A stretch of DNA of 64,000 bases from contig NZ_CP108462.1 of NCBI RefSeq assembly GCF_036226365.1, positions 9,408,501 to 9,472,500 of the forward strand. The letters run 5' to 3'. The DNA is from Streptomyces sp. NBC_01262. GTDB taxonomy: Bacteria; Actinomycetota; Actinomycetes; Streptomycetales; Streptomycetaceae. Of the stretch, positions 1 to 8,283 are shown piece by piece. The notes below the pieces were generated by a model that ran no database searches, had not been told where the DNA came from, and saw only the letters and a list, made by a program, of their open reading frames with translations. Position numbers and translations under genes: made by a program. Positions within the stretch are counted from its first letter, which is position 1, and every line of letters starts with the position of its first letter.

Positions 1-2
1 CC

Positions 3-1415
3 GACTGGCAGCTGACCAAGCGAGGCTTCGGCCCGTGGGCCCGCATCTACCGCCCGGCGCAGGGCGGGCAGCGCATGTGCGTGCAGCTGTGCATCCCGGG
101 CTGGGACGCGCTCGACACCCGACACTGGGACCAGGCCGGGCAGTTGCCGCCGGCGGAGCTCGCCCGCCTGCTCGGGACGTACGCGACGCGGGTGATGACG
201 CCGCGCGGCTCCACCGCCGTGACCGGCCTGGAGCTGATGACCGCCCTGCACCCGCCCACCCGGGCGAGCGAGCCGGACGCCGGCGGCAAGCGGCACAGCG
301 AGCACAACCCCGGCTCGCTGGGCAAGGACCCGGTCGACTGCGCGCCCTGCGAGGCCCCCGACGGGCACCCGCTGCTCGCCGATCTGCCGCGCTTCCACCG
401 GCGCACCCCGGCCGAGGTGCTGCTGGAGGAGGCGTACGACTGGTCGCGGCCGGTCACCGACGCGGAGTGCCTCAAGCCGCACCTGGTGGGCATCGACGTG
501 AACATGGCCTTCGCCGCCGGTGCGAACGGCACGATCGTCGGCCTGGGCGCGCCGACCCGGGTCACGAACCCGGCCTTCGACCCGAAGCTGCCCGGCTCCT
601 GGCTGGTCGACCTCTCGCACGTCGACCTGTCGCGGGTGCTGGTCGGCAAGGAGTGGAAGAAGCTGGACGGGGATCTGCTGCCCAGCCCGTTCACGCGCAA
701 GGGCGAGCGGCCCGAGGGGCCGGCCTGGTACGCGACACCGACCGTGGCGTACGCGGTCGAACTGGGCTACGACGTCGCGCCGGTGGAGGCGTACGTGCGC
801 TACGAGAACGGCCGGTTCCTTGACGGCTGGTACAACCGGCTGCGCGACGCGTACGTGGCGACGATGGCCGACCTGGGCGTCACCGCCGACCTGTCGCCGC
901 AGGACTTCCTGACCGCGATGGCCGAACACAAGCAGGTCGACCCGCAGTTGGCGATCGTGCTGTCGGCGGTGAAGGCCACGGTCAAGGGCGGCATCGGCAA
1001 ACTGCGCGAACGCCCCCGCGGCGAGGGCTGGAAGCCCGGCGAGCCGTGGCGGGCGCTGGCCCGCCCGACCTGGCGCCCGGACATCCGCGCCGCCGTCATC
1101 TCCAGGACCCGCGTCAACATGCACCGCAAGATCCTCAAGCACGCGGCCGTCACCGGCCAGTACCCGGTCGCGATCCTGTCCGACTGCGCCGTCTACGCCG
1201 CCGACGGACCCAGCCCGCTGGACTTCCTGCCCTACACCGACGGCAAGCCCCTGCCCGGCGGCTTCCGGCTCGGCGTCTCGCCGGGGATGGTCAAGCACGA
1301 GGGCACCCAGACCACCCTGTGGGCCGAGGGCGTGCGGGAGCAGTACGGCCACGAGCTCAACCTGGCCCGGTACATCAAGGACGGCAGCGTCACCACCGAG
1401 GACGACGGGGAGTAG
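3..1415 (+). CDS. tap: Telomere-associated protein Tap, 3' part (5' end outside window)
   Basis: The open frame is already running at the left edge and ends 6 nt before tpg. About 470 C-terminal residues are present; full Tap proteins are usually over 700 residues, so the N-terminal part is missing from the window. The sequence matches Tap from memory, including the stretches around GPWARIYRP, TGLELMTALHPPTR and the end of the protein. Tap binds the 3' overhang of Streptomyces telomeres and recruits Tpg for end patching (established for the family). An acidic residue in GIDVNMAF (Asp codon 495-497) and a SDCAVY stretch (Asp codon 1182-1184) look like motifs A and C of family-B-type polymerases; that link is my inference. 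Tight spacing with tpg indicates one transcript. Confidence 0.9.
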   Translation, partial: DWQLTKRGFGPWARIYRPAQGGQRMCVQLCIPGWDALDTRHWDQAGQLPPAELARLLGTYATRVMTPRGSTAVTGLELMTALHPPTRASEPDAGGKRHSEHNPGSLGKDPVDCAPCEAPDGHPLLADLPRFHRRTPAEVLLEEAYDWSRPVTDAECLKPHLVGIDVNMAFAAGANGTIVGLGAPTRVTNPAFDPKLPGSWLVDLSHVDLSRVLVGKEWKKLDGDLLPSPFTRKGERPEGPAWYATPTVAYAVELGYDVAPVEAYVRYENGRFLDGWYNRLRDAYVATMADLGVTADLSPQDFLTAMAEHKQVDPQLAIVLSAVKATVKGGIGKLRERPRGEGWKPGEPWRALARPTWRPDIRAAVISRTRVNMHRKILKHAAVTGQYPVAILSDCAVYAADGPSPLDFLPYTDGKPLPGGFRLGVSPGMVKHEGTQTTLWAEGVREQYGHELNLARYIKDGSVTTEDDGE

Positions 1416-1421
1416 CGCGCG

Positions 1422-1979
1422 ATGAGCATGTTCGGGGACGGCCTGGACAAGGCGGTACAGAAGGCGTTCACCCGCCCCATCCCGAAGTCGGCCGGCGCCC
1501 AGATGCGGTACCTGGTCAAGCAGCTCAAGGGCACCAAGGCGGTCGCCCAGATGCTGCGCATCTCCCAGCGCACCGTCGAGCGATACGTGAAGGACCAGAT
1601 CAAGCGCCCCCGCCGGGACCTCGCCGCCCGCATGGAGACCGAGGTCAAGAAGCGGTGGCAGCCGCAGATCCGCGAGAAGGCCAAGAAGACGGCGGCCACC
1701 ACCGGCGGCATCGTCATCGACACCCGCGCCCGGCTCGGCTACACCGCCCCGATCGGCACCACCGACCAGGACCGCATCCGCCACCTCACCGTGGCCCTGC
1801 CGCCGCAGTACGCCGCCCGCCTCTTCGACGCCCGAGAGCAGGGAGCCACCGACCAAGACCTCCAGCAGATCGCCGCCGAAGCCCTCAAGGACGTCTACTT
1901 CCAGGACGGCGGCCGCCGCGCCGGAAGCCTGGAGGAGGTGCGCTTCACCGACGTCCAGCACATCGACTTCGACCTGTGA
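1422..1979 (+). CDS. tpg: Terminal protein Tpg
   Basis: This 185-residue protein is the expected size for Tpg, the protein that is covalently attached to the 5' ends of linear Streptomyces replicons and primes end patching. The N-terminus (MSMFGDGLDKAVQKAF) and the following helix-turn-helix-like stretch (AQMLRISQRTVERYVK, about residues 42-57) are characteristic. ATG follows a GGGGAG site at 1407-1412 and lies 6 nt after the tap stop codon, so the two genes are probably co-transcribed and translated together. Its presence says the replicon is linear, or derives from one. It does not by itself say whether this is a chromosome arm or a linear plasmid. Confidence 0.93.
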   Translation: MSMFGDGLDKAVQKAFTRPIPKSAGAQMRYLVKQLKGTKAVAQMLRISQRTVERYVKDQIKRPRRDLAARMETEVKKRWQPQIREKAKKTAATTGGIVIDTRARLGYTAPIGTTDQDRIRHLTVALPPQYAARLFDAREQGATDQDLQQIAAEALKDVYFQDGGRRAGSLEEVRFTDVQHIDFDL

Positions 1980-2208
1980 CCGATCAGCCGGCGAATCCGC
2001 GAGGACATCCACCGAGCCTTCGTCGCGCTCGGCTGCGCCATCATCTGCCGGTGACGGCTACGGATTCCCGGCGAGCACTGCCCCGGACGTGACAGTCCCA
2101 AGACCGGAGGGCAGCTCGCCGTGACAACACCGGACGGCTGACGGGACTGTCGGCGGTGGACGACATAATCGCCACCGTCATCATCACCGAACCGGCCGGA
2201 GGCTGCTG

Positions 2209-3600
2209 TTGTCCTCGCTGCATGATTTCGCCACCTGGGAGCCCCTGCTGCGGCTCCTGCGGACAGCCCAGACGGAGACCCTCGCGGCGCCGGGCGGCAA
2301 CGTGGCGGGGAGCATCGGTCGCGGCTCGTGGAGCGTGCCCCTGCCGCAGCGGCGCCCGCAGCCCGGGCGCGCCCTGCTGGTGTCGGACATGCAGGAGGAG
2401 TTCGACGCGATCGAGCGGGTGCGGAACGCGCTCCCCGCGGCGGAAGCTGCCCACATCGCGTTCACCGCGGAGATCCCGCCGAGCGGAAAGACTGTGCTTC
2501 ATCTGTTCGATTCCAGCCCGGCTGCGGATCCCGGCATCGGCAATGCTCACCCGGGGGCGCTGCTCCTGGTCGAGGGGGCGCTGCCCGAACCGTGGCGCCG
2601 CCTGCCGGAGGCCGTGCCCGGGGCGAGGCCGGCTCCGTCCGTGGATCTGGCGCTGCTGGAGAGGACGCTGCGCGAGCGGATACCCGAGGCGATCGGCGCC
2701 ACCGAGGCGGAGATCGCCGCGGCGGATGCCCGCCTGGGAGTGGCACTGCCCGAAGAGATCAAGGTGCTCTACCGGGTGACTCGCGCACGGTGGGCGGACT
2801 GGGGCGACGACTACGAGACGGCGCAGCGCGTCTTCGACGCGGTCGGCTTCGAGCTGGGCTCCCTGGACGGCGTCTCCATCGCCGACAGATCGTGCCGTCC
2901 GTTCCGTTGGGAGCATGCGGCGATGGAGGCGGCTGTCACCGGGCCGGACGCCGCCGTTCAGGACCTGGTCGGCTCGCCCGGATGGATCGTCATCGGCGAC
3001 ACCGGCGGCGGGGATCAGGTCGCCGTCGACCTGACGCCGGGCCCGTGCGGCCACACCGGGCAGATCATCGTGCTCGACCACGAGCAGAGCGTCGGGGCCC
3101 AGCTGTTCGCCGAGTCCCTCACCGACCTGGTCCAGGATCCGGAACGGGACTGGTACTCCGGGCGCCACCGGGACGAACTCCCACACGTGGCATGGGTCAA
3201 CCACCACAGCGTCAGGAGCATCGAGGACGCGGCCCACCCCGAACTGGAGGTGCTGAGCCTCGGCGTCTGGGACGGCGAACCGTTCAGCCTGGCACCCGTT
3301 GTCGGGCTGCCACGCCTGCGTACCCTCTGCGGCTACCCCGGAACGCTCGCCGACCCACTGGAGATCGCCGGGCTGAAAGGGCTGGAGTTCCTCGAACTCA
3401 CACCGGAGGACTGGCGCGTCCTGCTCGACGCCGGTGCCGTCCCGCGCAGCCTGTCGGCCGCCGCCATCATGGCGTACAGCGACCGGGACACGCGCCCGAT
3501 CGTCGCCCTGGCGAACGAGATCCTCGCGCTCTGGGACCGCCCCCCGATCCCCGAGACCATTGTCCACGGCGACCTCGGGCCCCTGCCGCCGCGACCCTGA
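2209..3600 (+). CDS. SMI1/KNR4-like protein
   Basis: A 463-residue soluble protein. The middle (about residues 165-340) has SMI1/KNR4 features: a helix beginning IGATEAEIAAADARLGV, the LPEEIKVLYRVT motif, and later the GWIVIGDTGGGDQVAVDL strand. SMI1/KNR4 domains are often immunity or adaptor modules in bacteria, but no toxin gene is adjacent, so no function is assigned. The N-terminal 160 and C-terminal 120 residues are unrecognised. The TTG start is chosen because GGAGG at 2198-2202 sits six bases upstream. It stands alone downstream of tpg and is followed by a hairpin facing the convergent neighbour. Confidence 0.75.
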   Translation: MSSLHDFATWEPLLRLLRTAQTETLAAPGGNVAGSIGRGSWSVPLPQRRPQPGRALLVSDMQEEFDAIERVRNALPAAEAAHIAFTAEIPPSGKTVLHLFDSSPAADPGIGNAHPGALLLVEGALPEPWRRLPEAVPGARPAPSVDLALLERTLRERIPEAIGATEAEIAAADARLGVALPEEIKVLYRVTRARWADWGDDYETAQRVFDAVGFELGSLDGVSIADRSCRPFRWEHAAMEAAVTGPDAAVQDLVGSPGWIVIGDTGGGDQVAVDLTPGPCGHTGQIIVLDHEQSVGAQLFAESLTDLVQDPERDWYSGRHRDELPHVAWVNHHSVRSIEDAAHPELEVLSLGVWDGEPFSLAPVVGLPRLRTLCGYPGTLADPLEIAGLKGLEFLELTPEDWRVLLDAGAVPRSLSAAAIMAYSDRDTRPIVALANEILALWDRPPIPETIVHGDLGPLPPRP

Positions 3601-3602
3601 CA

Positions 3603-3619
3603 GGAGCGCTGAGCGCTCC
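3603..3619. terminator. Hairpin between convergent genes
   Basis: GGAGCGC (3603-3609) and GCGCTCC (3613-3619) form a perfect 7-bp stem with a 3-nt TGA loop, two bases after the stop codon at 3600 and upstream of the convergent stop at 3638. There is no T-run, as is usual in Streptomyces. A shared bidirectional terminator is the likely role. Confidence 0.6.
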
Positions 3620-3637
3620 AGCTGGCGGGCAGAGAAA

Positions 3638-5164
3638 TTACAGCTGGGGCATCAGGTCCGACATCACGGGAAGCGGAAGCGACGGGTTGGCGGCCGCGGC
3701 TTCCACCACCTGCCAGTCGAGGTCGGTGAGCAGCTCTACGATGACCGGCGGCGGGAGCGCCGGATGGCCGGCGGCTACGGGCCTCGCCTGTTTGTCCGCC
3801 AAGCAGGCGAGCAGTGCAGGGGCCGTCGCATTGCGATGCCGGGCGACCTCGCGGAACGCTTTGTGTACCGATGGTCGGTGCCGGGTCAGGTCCTCCAGCA
3901 GCGCCGGAGTCGCGTCAGGGTTGGCCGCCACCTTGGCGACGACCCGGACTCCGTGCCGGCCGACCATGGCGCGCAACTGTGCTTCGGACAGGCCCGGGTG
4001 CGGAGCGATGGACTTGACGACTTTCGCGTCGGGGTCGGTGGCCAGCGCGTCACGGATCTCGGCCGGCAGATCGCGTCGTTGGGCCAGGAGCATCCGCGCG
4101 GCCGGGTTCCGCGACTGGGCCAGCTCCTCAACCTCGGCGGGAGAGGCAGCGGCGATCCGCGGCAGCAGGGTGAGGCCGATCTTGGTGGCGCCGGCCAGGT
4201 GGGTGAGCACGTCGAGCGGCACGTGTGGGTTGTGGGCGAGCCTGCGTTGCACGTCGTGACCACGGTCGCCGGCCAGCACGCGGATCAGGGCGTCATCGAT
4301 CGCGGGATTCTCGGCGAGGTCGGCGCGGACACCGGGAGCGGCATCTGCGGTGAGCCGTTCGCACACCTGCGAGGGCAGATCCGGGCGGGCGGCGAGTGCC
4401 CAGCGCAGCAGCATCGAAGGATGATCGGCGAAGCCGACGACAGCTTCGGTGGGTGTGGCCGGGTTCCGCAGTACCGCCTGCCGCATGTCGTGCACGGTGG
4501 ACTCGTGGGAGCCGTCGCATGAGGCGCCCGGCGGCAGATCGCAGTCGAGCCGCGGGCATTGCGGATCATGCACGAACGGCGTCTCTTCGCGGTCGCAGAC
4601 CAGGCACCGCTCGACGGGAGGCAGTCCCTCACCGGTGATCAGCGCCGCCAGTACGGCCGGGGGAGTGGCCTCGTTGGCCGCCACCGCACGGCGGACCTCG
4701 GCATGCGGATGCCTCGCAAGCCTGGCGGCGACTTCCGGTGCGGTCCACAACGCGAGCTCCGCGACGACTCGTACATCCGAGTCCGTGGCCAGCGTCTCCA
4801 CCACATCGGACGGGAGGCCGGAGCAGGCAGCCAGCTTCTCCCGACGCCCGACGACCGGGTCCGCCGCGAGGAGACGCGCCCATTCCTCTTTGCCGGCACG
4901 CTCTTCGAGCAGGGCAAGGGCGGCGTCCGGCTGTGCCGCGGGATCGATGTCGGCGGCGGTCAGCTGGCCCTCATACGCAAGCCGCACCGCGCTGTCCTTG
5001 ACGCGCGAGACCAACGCAACCGCCTGCGCATGGCTGAGGTCCGCGCGACCAACGAGGTCTGCGGCGATCTCGGCGTCCGCGACAGCGATCAGCCGGTCGA
5101 CCAGCTCGGACGGCAGGGCCGGATTGGCAGCAAGCCCGCACAGGACATGGTTCACAGAGGGCAT
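3638..5164 (-). CDS. HEAT/LRV-like repeat protein with a cysteine cluster
   Basis: A 508-residue protein built of about fifteen short two-helix repeats of roughly 24 residues. Recurrent cores such as GLAANPALP, RHPHAEVRRAVAAN, LAENPAI, RRLAHNPHVP and VAANPDATP resemble the leucine-rich-repeat-variant/HEAT class. Such solenoids are usually protein-binding scaffolds. Midway (about residues 187-217) the repeats are interrupted by an insert with five cysteines (CLVCDREETP, then C, then CDLPPGASC), which could bind zinc or an Fe-S cluster. Azotobacter LRV protein has an N-terminal Fe-S cluster, so the mid-protein position here is unusual. No signal peptide or membrane segment is seen. Specific function unknown. 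Confidence 0.72.
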   Translation of the reverse strand: MPSVNHVLCGLAANPALPSELVDRLIAVADAEIAADLVGRADLSHAQAVALVSRVKDSAVRLAYEGQLTAADIDPAAQPDAALALLEERAGKEEWARLLAADPVVGRREKLAACSGLPSDVVETLATDSDVRVVAELALWTAPEVAARLARHPHAEVRRAVAANEATPPAVLAALITGEGLPPVERCLVCDREETPFVHDPQCPRLDCDLPPGASCDGSHESTVHDMRQAVLRNPATPTEAVVGFADHPSMLLRWALAARPDLPSQVCERLTADAAPGVRADLAENPAIDDALIRVLAGDRGHDVQRRLAHNPHVPLDVLTHLAGATKIGLTLLPRIAAASPAEVEELAQSRNPAARMLLAQRRDLPAEIRDALATDPDAKVVKSIAPHPGLSEAQLRAMVGRHGVRVVAKVAANPDATPALLEDLTRHRPSVHKAFREVARHRNATAPALLACLADKQARPVAAGHPALPPPVIVELLTDLDWQVVEAAAANPSLPLPVMSDLMPQL

Positions 5165-5480
5165 CCTGCCTGGACCCTGACCGAACGGCTCGTGGATTTC
5201 GATGTCAACGAGTTGCCGGCGGCACCCGGGGCAGGTCCTTCGCGCGGTACTTGGCGGGTGGCACTCGCTAGTGCGGGTCGTTCCCTCTAACCGTCGTCAC
5301 TGGTGGTCCCGTTCCGGCCCGAACGCCGACTCCTCTCAGAACGACGCACCACCTCGCCTGCGGCGGCAAGGGGCGCCGCATCCGCGCTGCCGAACGCCCG
5401 CGTGGTGAATGGACTTCGCAGACGCGGCGTGTGCGCAGCGGCGGAAGGGAGAGCCGAAGCGGACGCTCTGCGGACGATCT
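5165..5480. other. Gene-free stretch
   Basis: 316 bases between two minus-strand genes. Frames here are short and have atypical composition. No recognisable protein fragment, RNA gene or repeat was seen. The promoter of the repeat-protein gene upstream should lie in its left part. Confidence 0.5.
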
Positions 5481-6398
5481 CTAGCCGACCAGGCGGCGGC
5501 GCCACTCCAGAGGGGTGACGGTGATGGCCCGGCCGGGATCACGGTCCCAATCGGCCTGGAGGCCGGCAGCTTCCAGGGCGGCCACGACCTCGTGGCCGAT
5601 GGCCGCGGTGGTCTCGGACGAGCCGTCGAAGCCTCCGTAAAGGAGCATCAGCCCGTGGCCGACTGCGGCGGAGTCTGTGCACTGGGAGTGGAAATAGACG
5701 AAGCCGCGGGCGTCGGTCCCGCCTTCGCCGCCGATCTCGGACTGGCCGCAGTTGCGGCAGCAGGTGAAGTTCTCGCGGGCGGTGATACCGGCTTCCTGCA
5801 GGGCGGTGAACGCGCGGGTGAGCCGTTCCGGGTCGGTCTCGCCCTGCCATTCGGCCTGCTCCGCGACACGCTCCAGCCACATCCGGTCGGCCAGCGCCTC
5901 CGCCTGTTCGCGCGATACAGGCCGGCGGTCCGCGGTGACCAGGTACTCCTCGGCGAGTTCCGCCAGTTCGGCGCGGTCGGCGTAGCCGCCGACCAGCACC
6001 TCGCGGACGCGCTTCTCCAACTCCTCGCGCTCGCCCTCGTCCAGGTCGAGCGGAGGCACCTCGTGGGTGAGGCCCATATCCAGCAGTGACCAGGCCAGAT
6101 CAGTGCTCCAACCGGACCCCTGCCGGGCCCAGCCGGTCAGCGCCTCTATTACGGCCCCGGAACCGTCGACCACCGCCTGGAAGTGCCGGGCGGCGGCTCC
6201 GTCGCGGTGCTCCAGCGTGTAGTCCCCGCCGGCCTCGTGCCAGACCTGGGCGAAGACGTCGGGCAGGTCGGGTATCCGATGGACCACCAGAAACCGGTCA
6301 CCATCACCGCCGATTCGCCGGACCAGCCCAGCCAACTCCTCCGCGGACACACGGACGTGCCGCTCCCCGTTCTCCGTCTCCACCACGATCTCGAGCAT
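5481..6398 (-). CDS. Uncharacterised protein, DUF6891-like
   Basis: Predicted 305-residue cytoplasmic protein. The C-terminal half carries a conserved cysteine pattern (FTCCRNCG, about residues 205-212) followed by RGFVYFHSQ and LMLLYGGFDG, which recall the actinobacterial DUF6891 family. The function of that family is unknown to me. The frame stays open 20 codons upstream (to 6458), but the start at 6398 (MLEIVVETENG) is preferred because the extra residues are arginine-, cysteine- and glycine-rich and look non-coding. The region upstream overlaps the remnant of a sigma factor gene on the same strand. Confidence 0.65.
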   Translation of the reverse strand: MLEIVVETENGERHVRVSAEELAGLVRRIGGDGDRFLVVHRIPDLPDVFAQVWHEAGGDYTLEHRDGAAARHFQAVVDGSGAVIEALTGWARQGSGWSTDLAWSLLDMGLTHEVPPLDLDEGEREELEKRVREVLVGGYADRAELAELAEEYLVTADRRPVSREQAEALADRMWLERVAEQAEWQGETDPERLTRAFTALQEAGITARENFTCCRNCGQSEIGGEGGTDARGFVYFHSQCTDSAAVGHGLMLLYGGFDGSSETTAAIGHEVVAALEAAGLQADWDRDPGRAITVTPLEWRRRLVG

Positions 6399-6454
6399 GC
6401 GCAGACTCTGACACGCCCCTCTGACAGCAGACCTCCCGGGACCCGCGACGCAGT

Positions 6455-6654
6455 TCACTGAGGAGGCTCCGCGCCAGGGTGGGGATCATCACCGTCGCGG
6501 GGACGAGGTGTAGCCCGAACGCCCCGAGCATCCGGTAGCAGTGCACGTGCAGCTCCCGCCGGTGCCGCTCCGCCAGCCCCGAGAACGCCGACTCGTCGAC
6601 CTCGCCCAGCCCGCTCACGCCCAGCTCCTCCAGCCGCGTGTCCGCACACAGCAC
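6455..6654 (-). pseudogene. Truncated ECF sigma factor, N-terminal remnant
   Basis: A GTG start at 6654 with a good ribosome-binding site (GGAAGGA) leads into a clear sigma region 2 beginning: DESAFSGLAERHRRELHVHCYRMLGAF. This is the hallmark opening of ECF sigma factors of the SigJ/ECF41 kind. Directly after it the similarity stops. The expected helix with an EDAEDLVQE-type motif and all of region 4 are absent, and the frame continues into unrelated sequence. I read this as a 5' stub left by a deletion. It cannot encode a working sigma factor. Confidence 0.7.
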
Positions 6655-6877
6655 GTTATCCTTCCGCCTCGTCGTGTCCCCTCGTAGGTGTGACGGGTCC
6701 GGGCGCGAAAACTCATCACCAGGGCCGGGTCGCCGGGTTTTCGACGTGGTGGAGGCGTCGCCGGTGGGTGCTCCCGGCAGGTCTCACCACCGCCCCGAAC
6801 CGGCACAACCCAACGGTATGACGTAGATCACACCGTCTGGGAAATCCTGGAGCCGCCGTGCTCCGTCAGACCAGGAC

Positions 6878-7401
6878 GTGAAACGTTCACCGGCCTCGTT
6901 GACCGAGGCGCAGTTGGTCCGGCGGATCTCCCGTGGGGACACCGGGGCCTTCGACGAGTTGTACCGGCGCAGCGCTCCGTGGCTGACGGCGCGGCTGCGT
7001 CGGCGCTGCGCGGACGACGAGATCGTCGCGGAGGTCCTGCAGGAGACGTACCTGGCGGTGTGGCGGGCGGCGGGGTCATTCGCCGACAGCATGCGCGGCG
7101 AGGAGGCCGGCGGCTGGTGGACGCCTACCGGGTACGCGGCCGGCACCGCACCGTTCCGCCGGCGTCCGCCGCACCGGAGGTGGCGCCTTCGGCCGAGCAC
7201 GAGGTGCTGGATGCCGCGATAGGGGGCGACCTGGGGGCGGCGCTGGATCGGCTGGCTCCCGAGCTGCACCAGATCCTGATCGCGATGGTCCTCGACGGAC
7301 TGACGGTACGTGAGACGTCCGCGCTGCTGCGGATACCCGAGGGCACCGTCAAGACCCGTGCCCGCCGCGCCCGCCTCGAAATGCGAAAGGCCCTGTCATG
7401 A
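6878..7401 (+). pseudogene. ECF sigma factor gene with internal frameshift
   Basis: The first part, from GTG 6878, encodes region 2 (SRGDTGAFDELYRRSAP, then ADDEIVAEVLQETYLAVWRAAGSF). After about 7115 the correct reading jumps to a different frame, where RRLVDAYRVRGRHR and a good region 4 follow (LAPELHQILIAMVLDGLTVRE, LLRIPEGTVKTRARRAR) up to the stop at 7401. At the junction a few residues usually found in this family (after GGW) are missing, so a short deletion between GGCGGCTGG-like repeats is likely. Region 4 could still be translated from an internal start. The stop overlaps the next gene by an ATGA, so it was the first gene of the ABC-transporter operon. A sequencing error is the alternative. 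Confidence 0.75.
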
Positions 7402-8213
7402 CTCCGCATGTCCCCCGGGAGCTGCTGCTGAGCTACGTCCTGGACTCCGGTCCGAGCGCGGGGGCGCTGTGGACGCTGGAGGCACATCTGGAGCAGTGCG
7501 CCGTCTGCCAGGCCGAGCTGAGGGAGGTATCCGCCGCGCACTGCCCGGCCGACACCGCGCTGATGGAGCAGGTGCGCGAGCGCCTGTCGGCGACGCTGCC
7601 GCCGGTGACCCGCCGCCGGTGGCACCGGGTGCGGGGCGGGCTGGCCCGGTGGGCGGCCCCTGCGCTCGGGCCGTGGGCCGCGGCGGTCGTCCTCGTCGTC
7701 CTTTGCGCCCTGATCCTGTCGTCGGCCGTCGCGCGCGACTCCCCGACCCTCCTGCTACTGGCCCCGGCGATGCCCCTGCTGGGTGTGGCCGTGAGCTGGG
7801 GCTCGCACTCCGACCCGGTCCACGAACTGATCGCGACCACCCCGAGGGCGGGGCTCGGCCTGGTTCTGCGGCGGACCCTGGCCGTGCTGACCCTCGTGAT
7901 CCCTGCTCTGGCGGCCGCCGGCGGGATCACCGGCACCGCGCCCGCGCTGGTCCTGCTGCCGGCCCTCACCCTGACCTGCGCCGGCCTGGCGCTGGGCAGT
8001 GTGATGGGCATCCAGCGCGCCGCCACCGCGCTGGGCACCGGGTGGGCCCTGTTCGTGGTCGTCCCCGGCATCGACGGCAGCACCGTTCCGTCCTACCTGC
8101 GGGAGTCCGCAGCCCCGGGATGGGCTGCCGCGGCCGCAGTCCTCGGCGCCGTCGTCGTCGTGTGCCGCAACGCCTATCTGCACCCGCGCGAGGCCCGCGT
8201 GCGCCGCCGCTGA
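7398..8213 (+). CDS. Zinc-finger (zf-HC2-like) membrane protein, likely anti-sigma component
   Basis: 271 residues. The N-terminus has the HxxxCxxC zinc-binding signature of anti-sigma factors (HLEQCAVC, about residues 31-38) followed by a short linker. The rest consists of about five or six hydrophobic helices. Classical zinc anti-sigma factors have a single helix, so this one is fused to a multi-spanning membrane domain. The start overlaps the stop of the sigma gene (ATGA), which fits sigma/anti-sigma coupling. Just downstream come an ABC ATPase and two membrane proteins, so this membrane part may also belong to the transporter. With the sigma gene frameshifted, its regulatory role may be lost. 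Confidence 0.75.
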   Translation: MTPHVPRELLLSYVLDSGPSAGALWTLEAHLEQCAVCQAELREVSAAHCPADTALMEQVRERLSATLPPVTRRRWHRVRGGLARWAAPALGPWAAAVVLVVLCALILSSAVARDSPTLLLLAPAMPLLGVAVSWGSHSDPVHELIATTPRAGLGLVLRRTLAVLTLVIPALAAAGGITGTAPALVLLPALTLTCAGLALGSVMGIQRAATALGTGWALFVVVPGIDGSTVPSYLRESAAPGWAAAAAVLGAVVVVCRNAYLHPREARVRRR

Positions 8214-8220
8214 ACACCCG

Positions 8221-8255
8221 ATCGTCCGAACCGAATCGTCCGAACCGAATCGTCC
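8221..8255. repeat. 14-bp tandem repeat, 2.5 copies
   Basis: ATCGTCCGAACCGA is repeated exactly at 8221-8234 and 8235-8248, then ATCGTCC at 8249-8255. It lies between the zinc-finger membrane gene and the ABC ATPase gene, shortly before the latter's GAGGAG ribosome-binding site. Confidence 0.85.
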
Positions 8256-8283
8256 TTCATCCGCATCGCGAGGAGACACGAGC

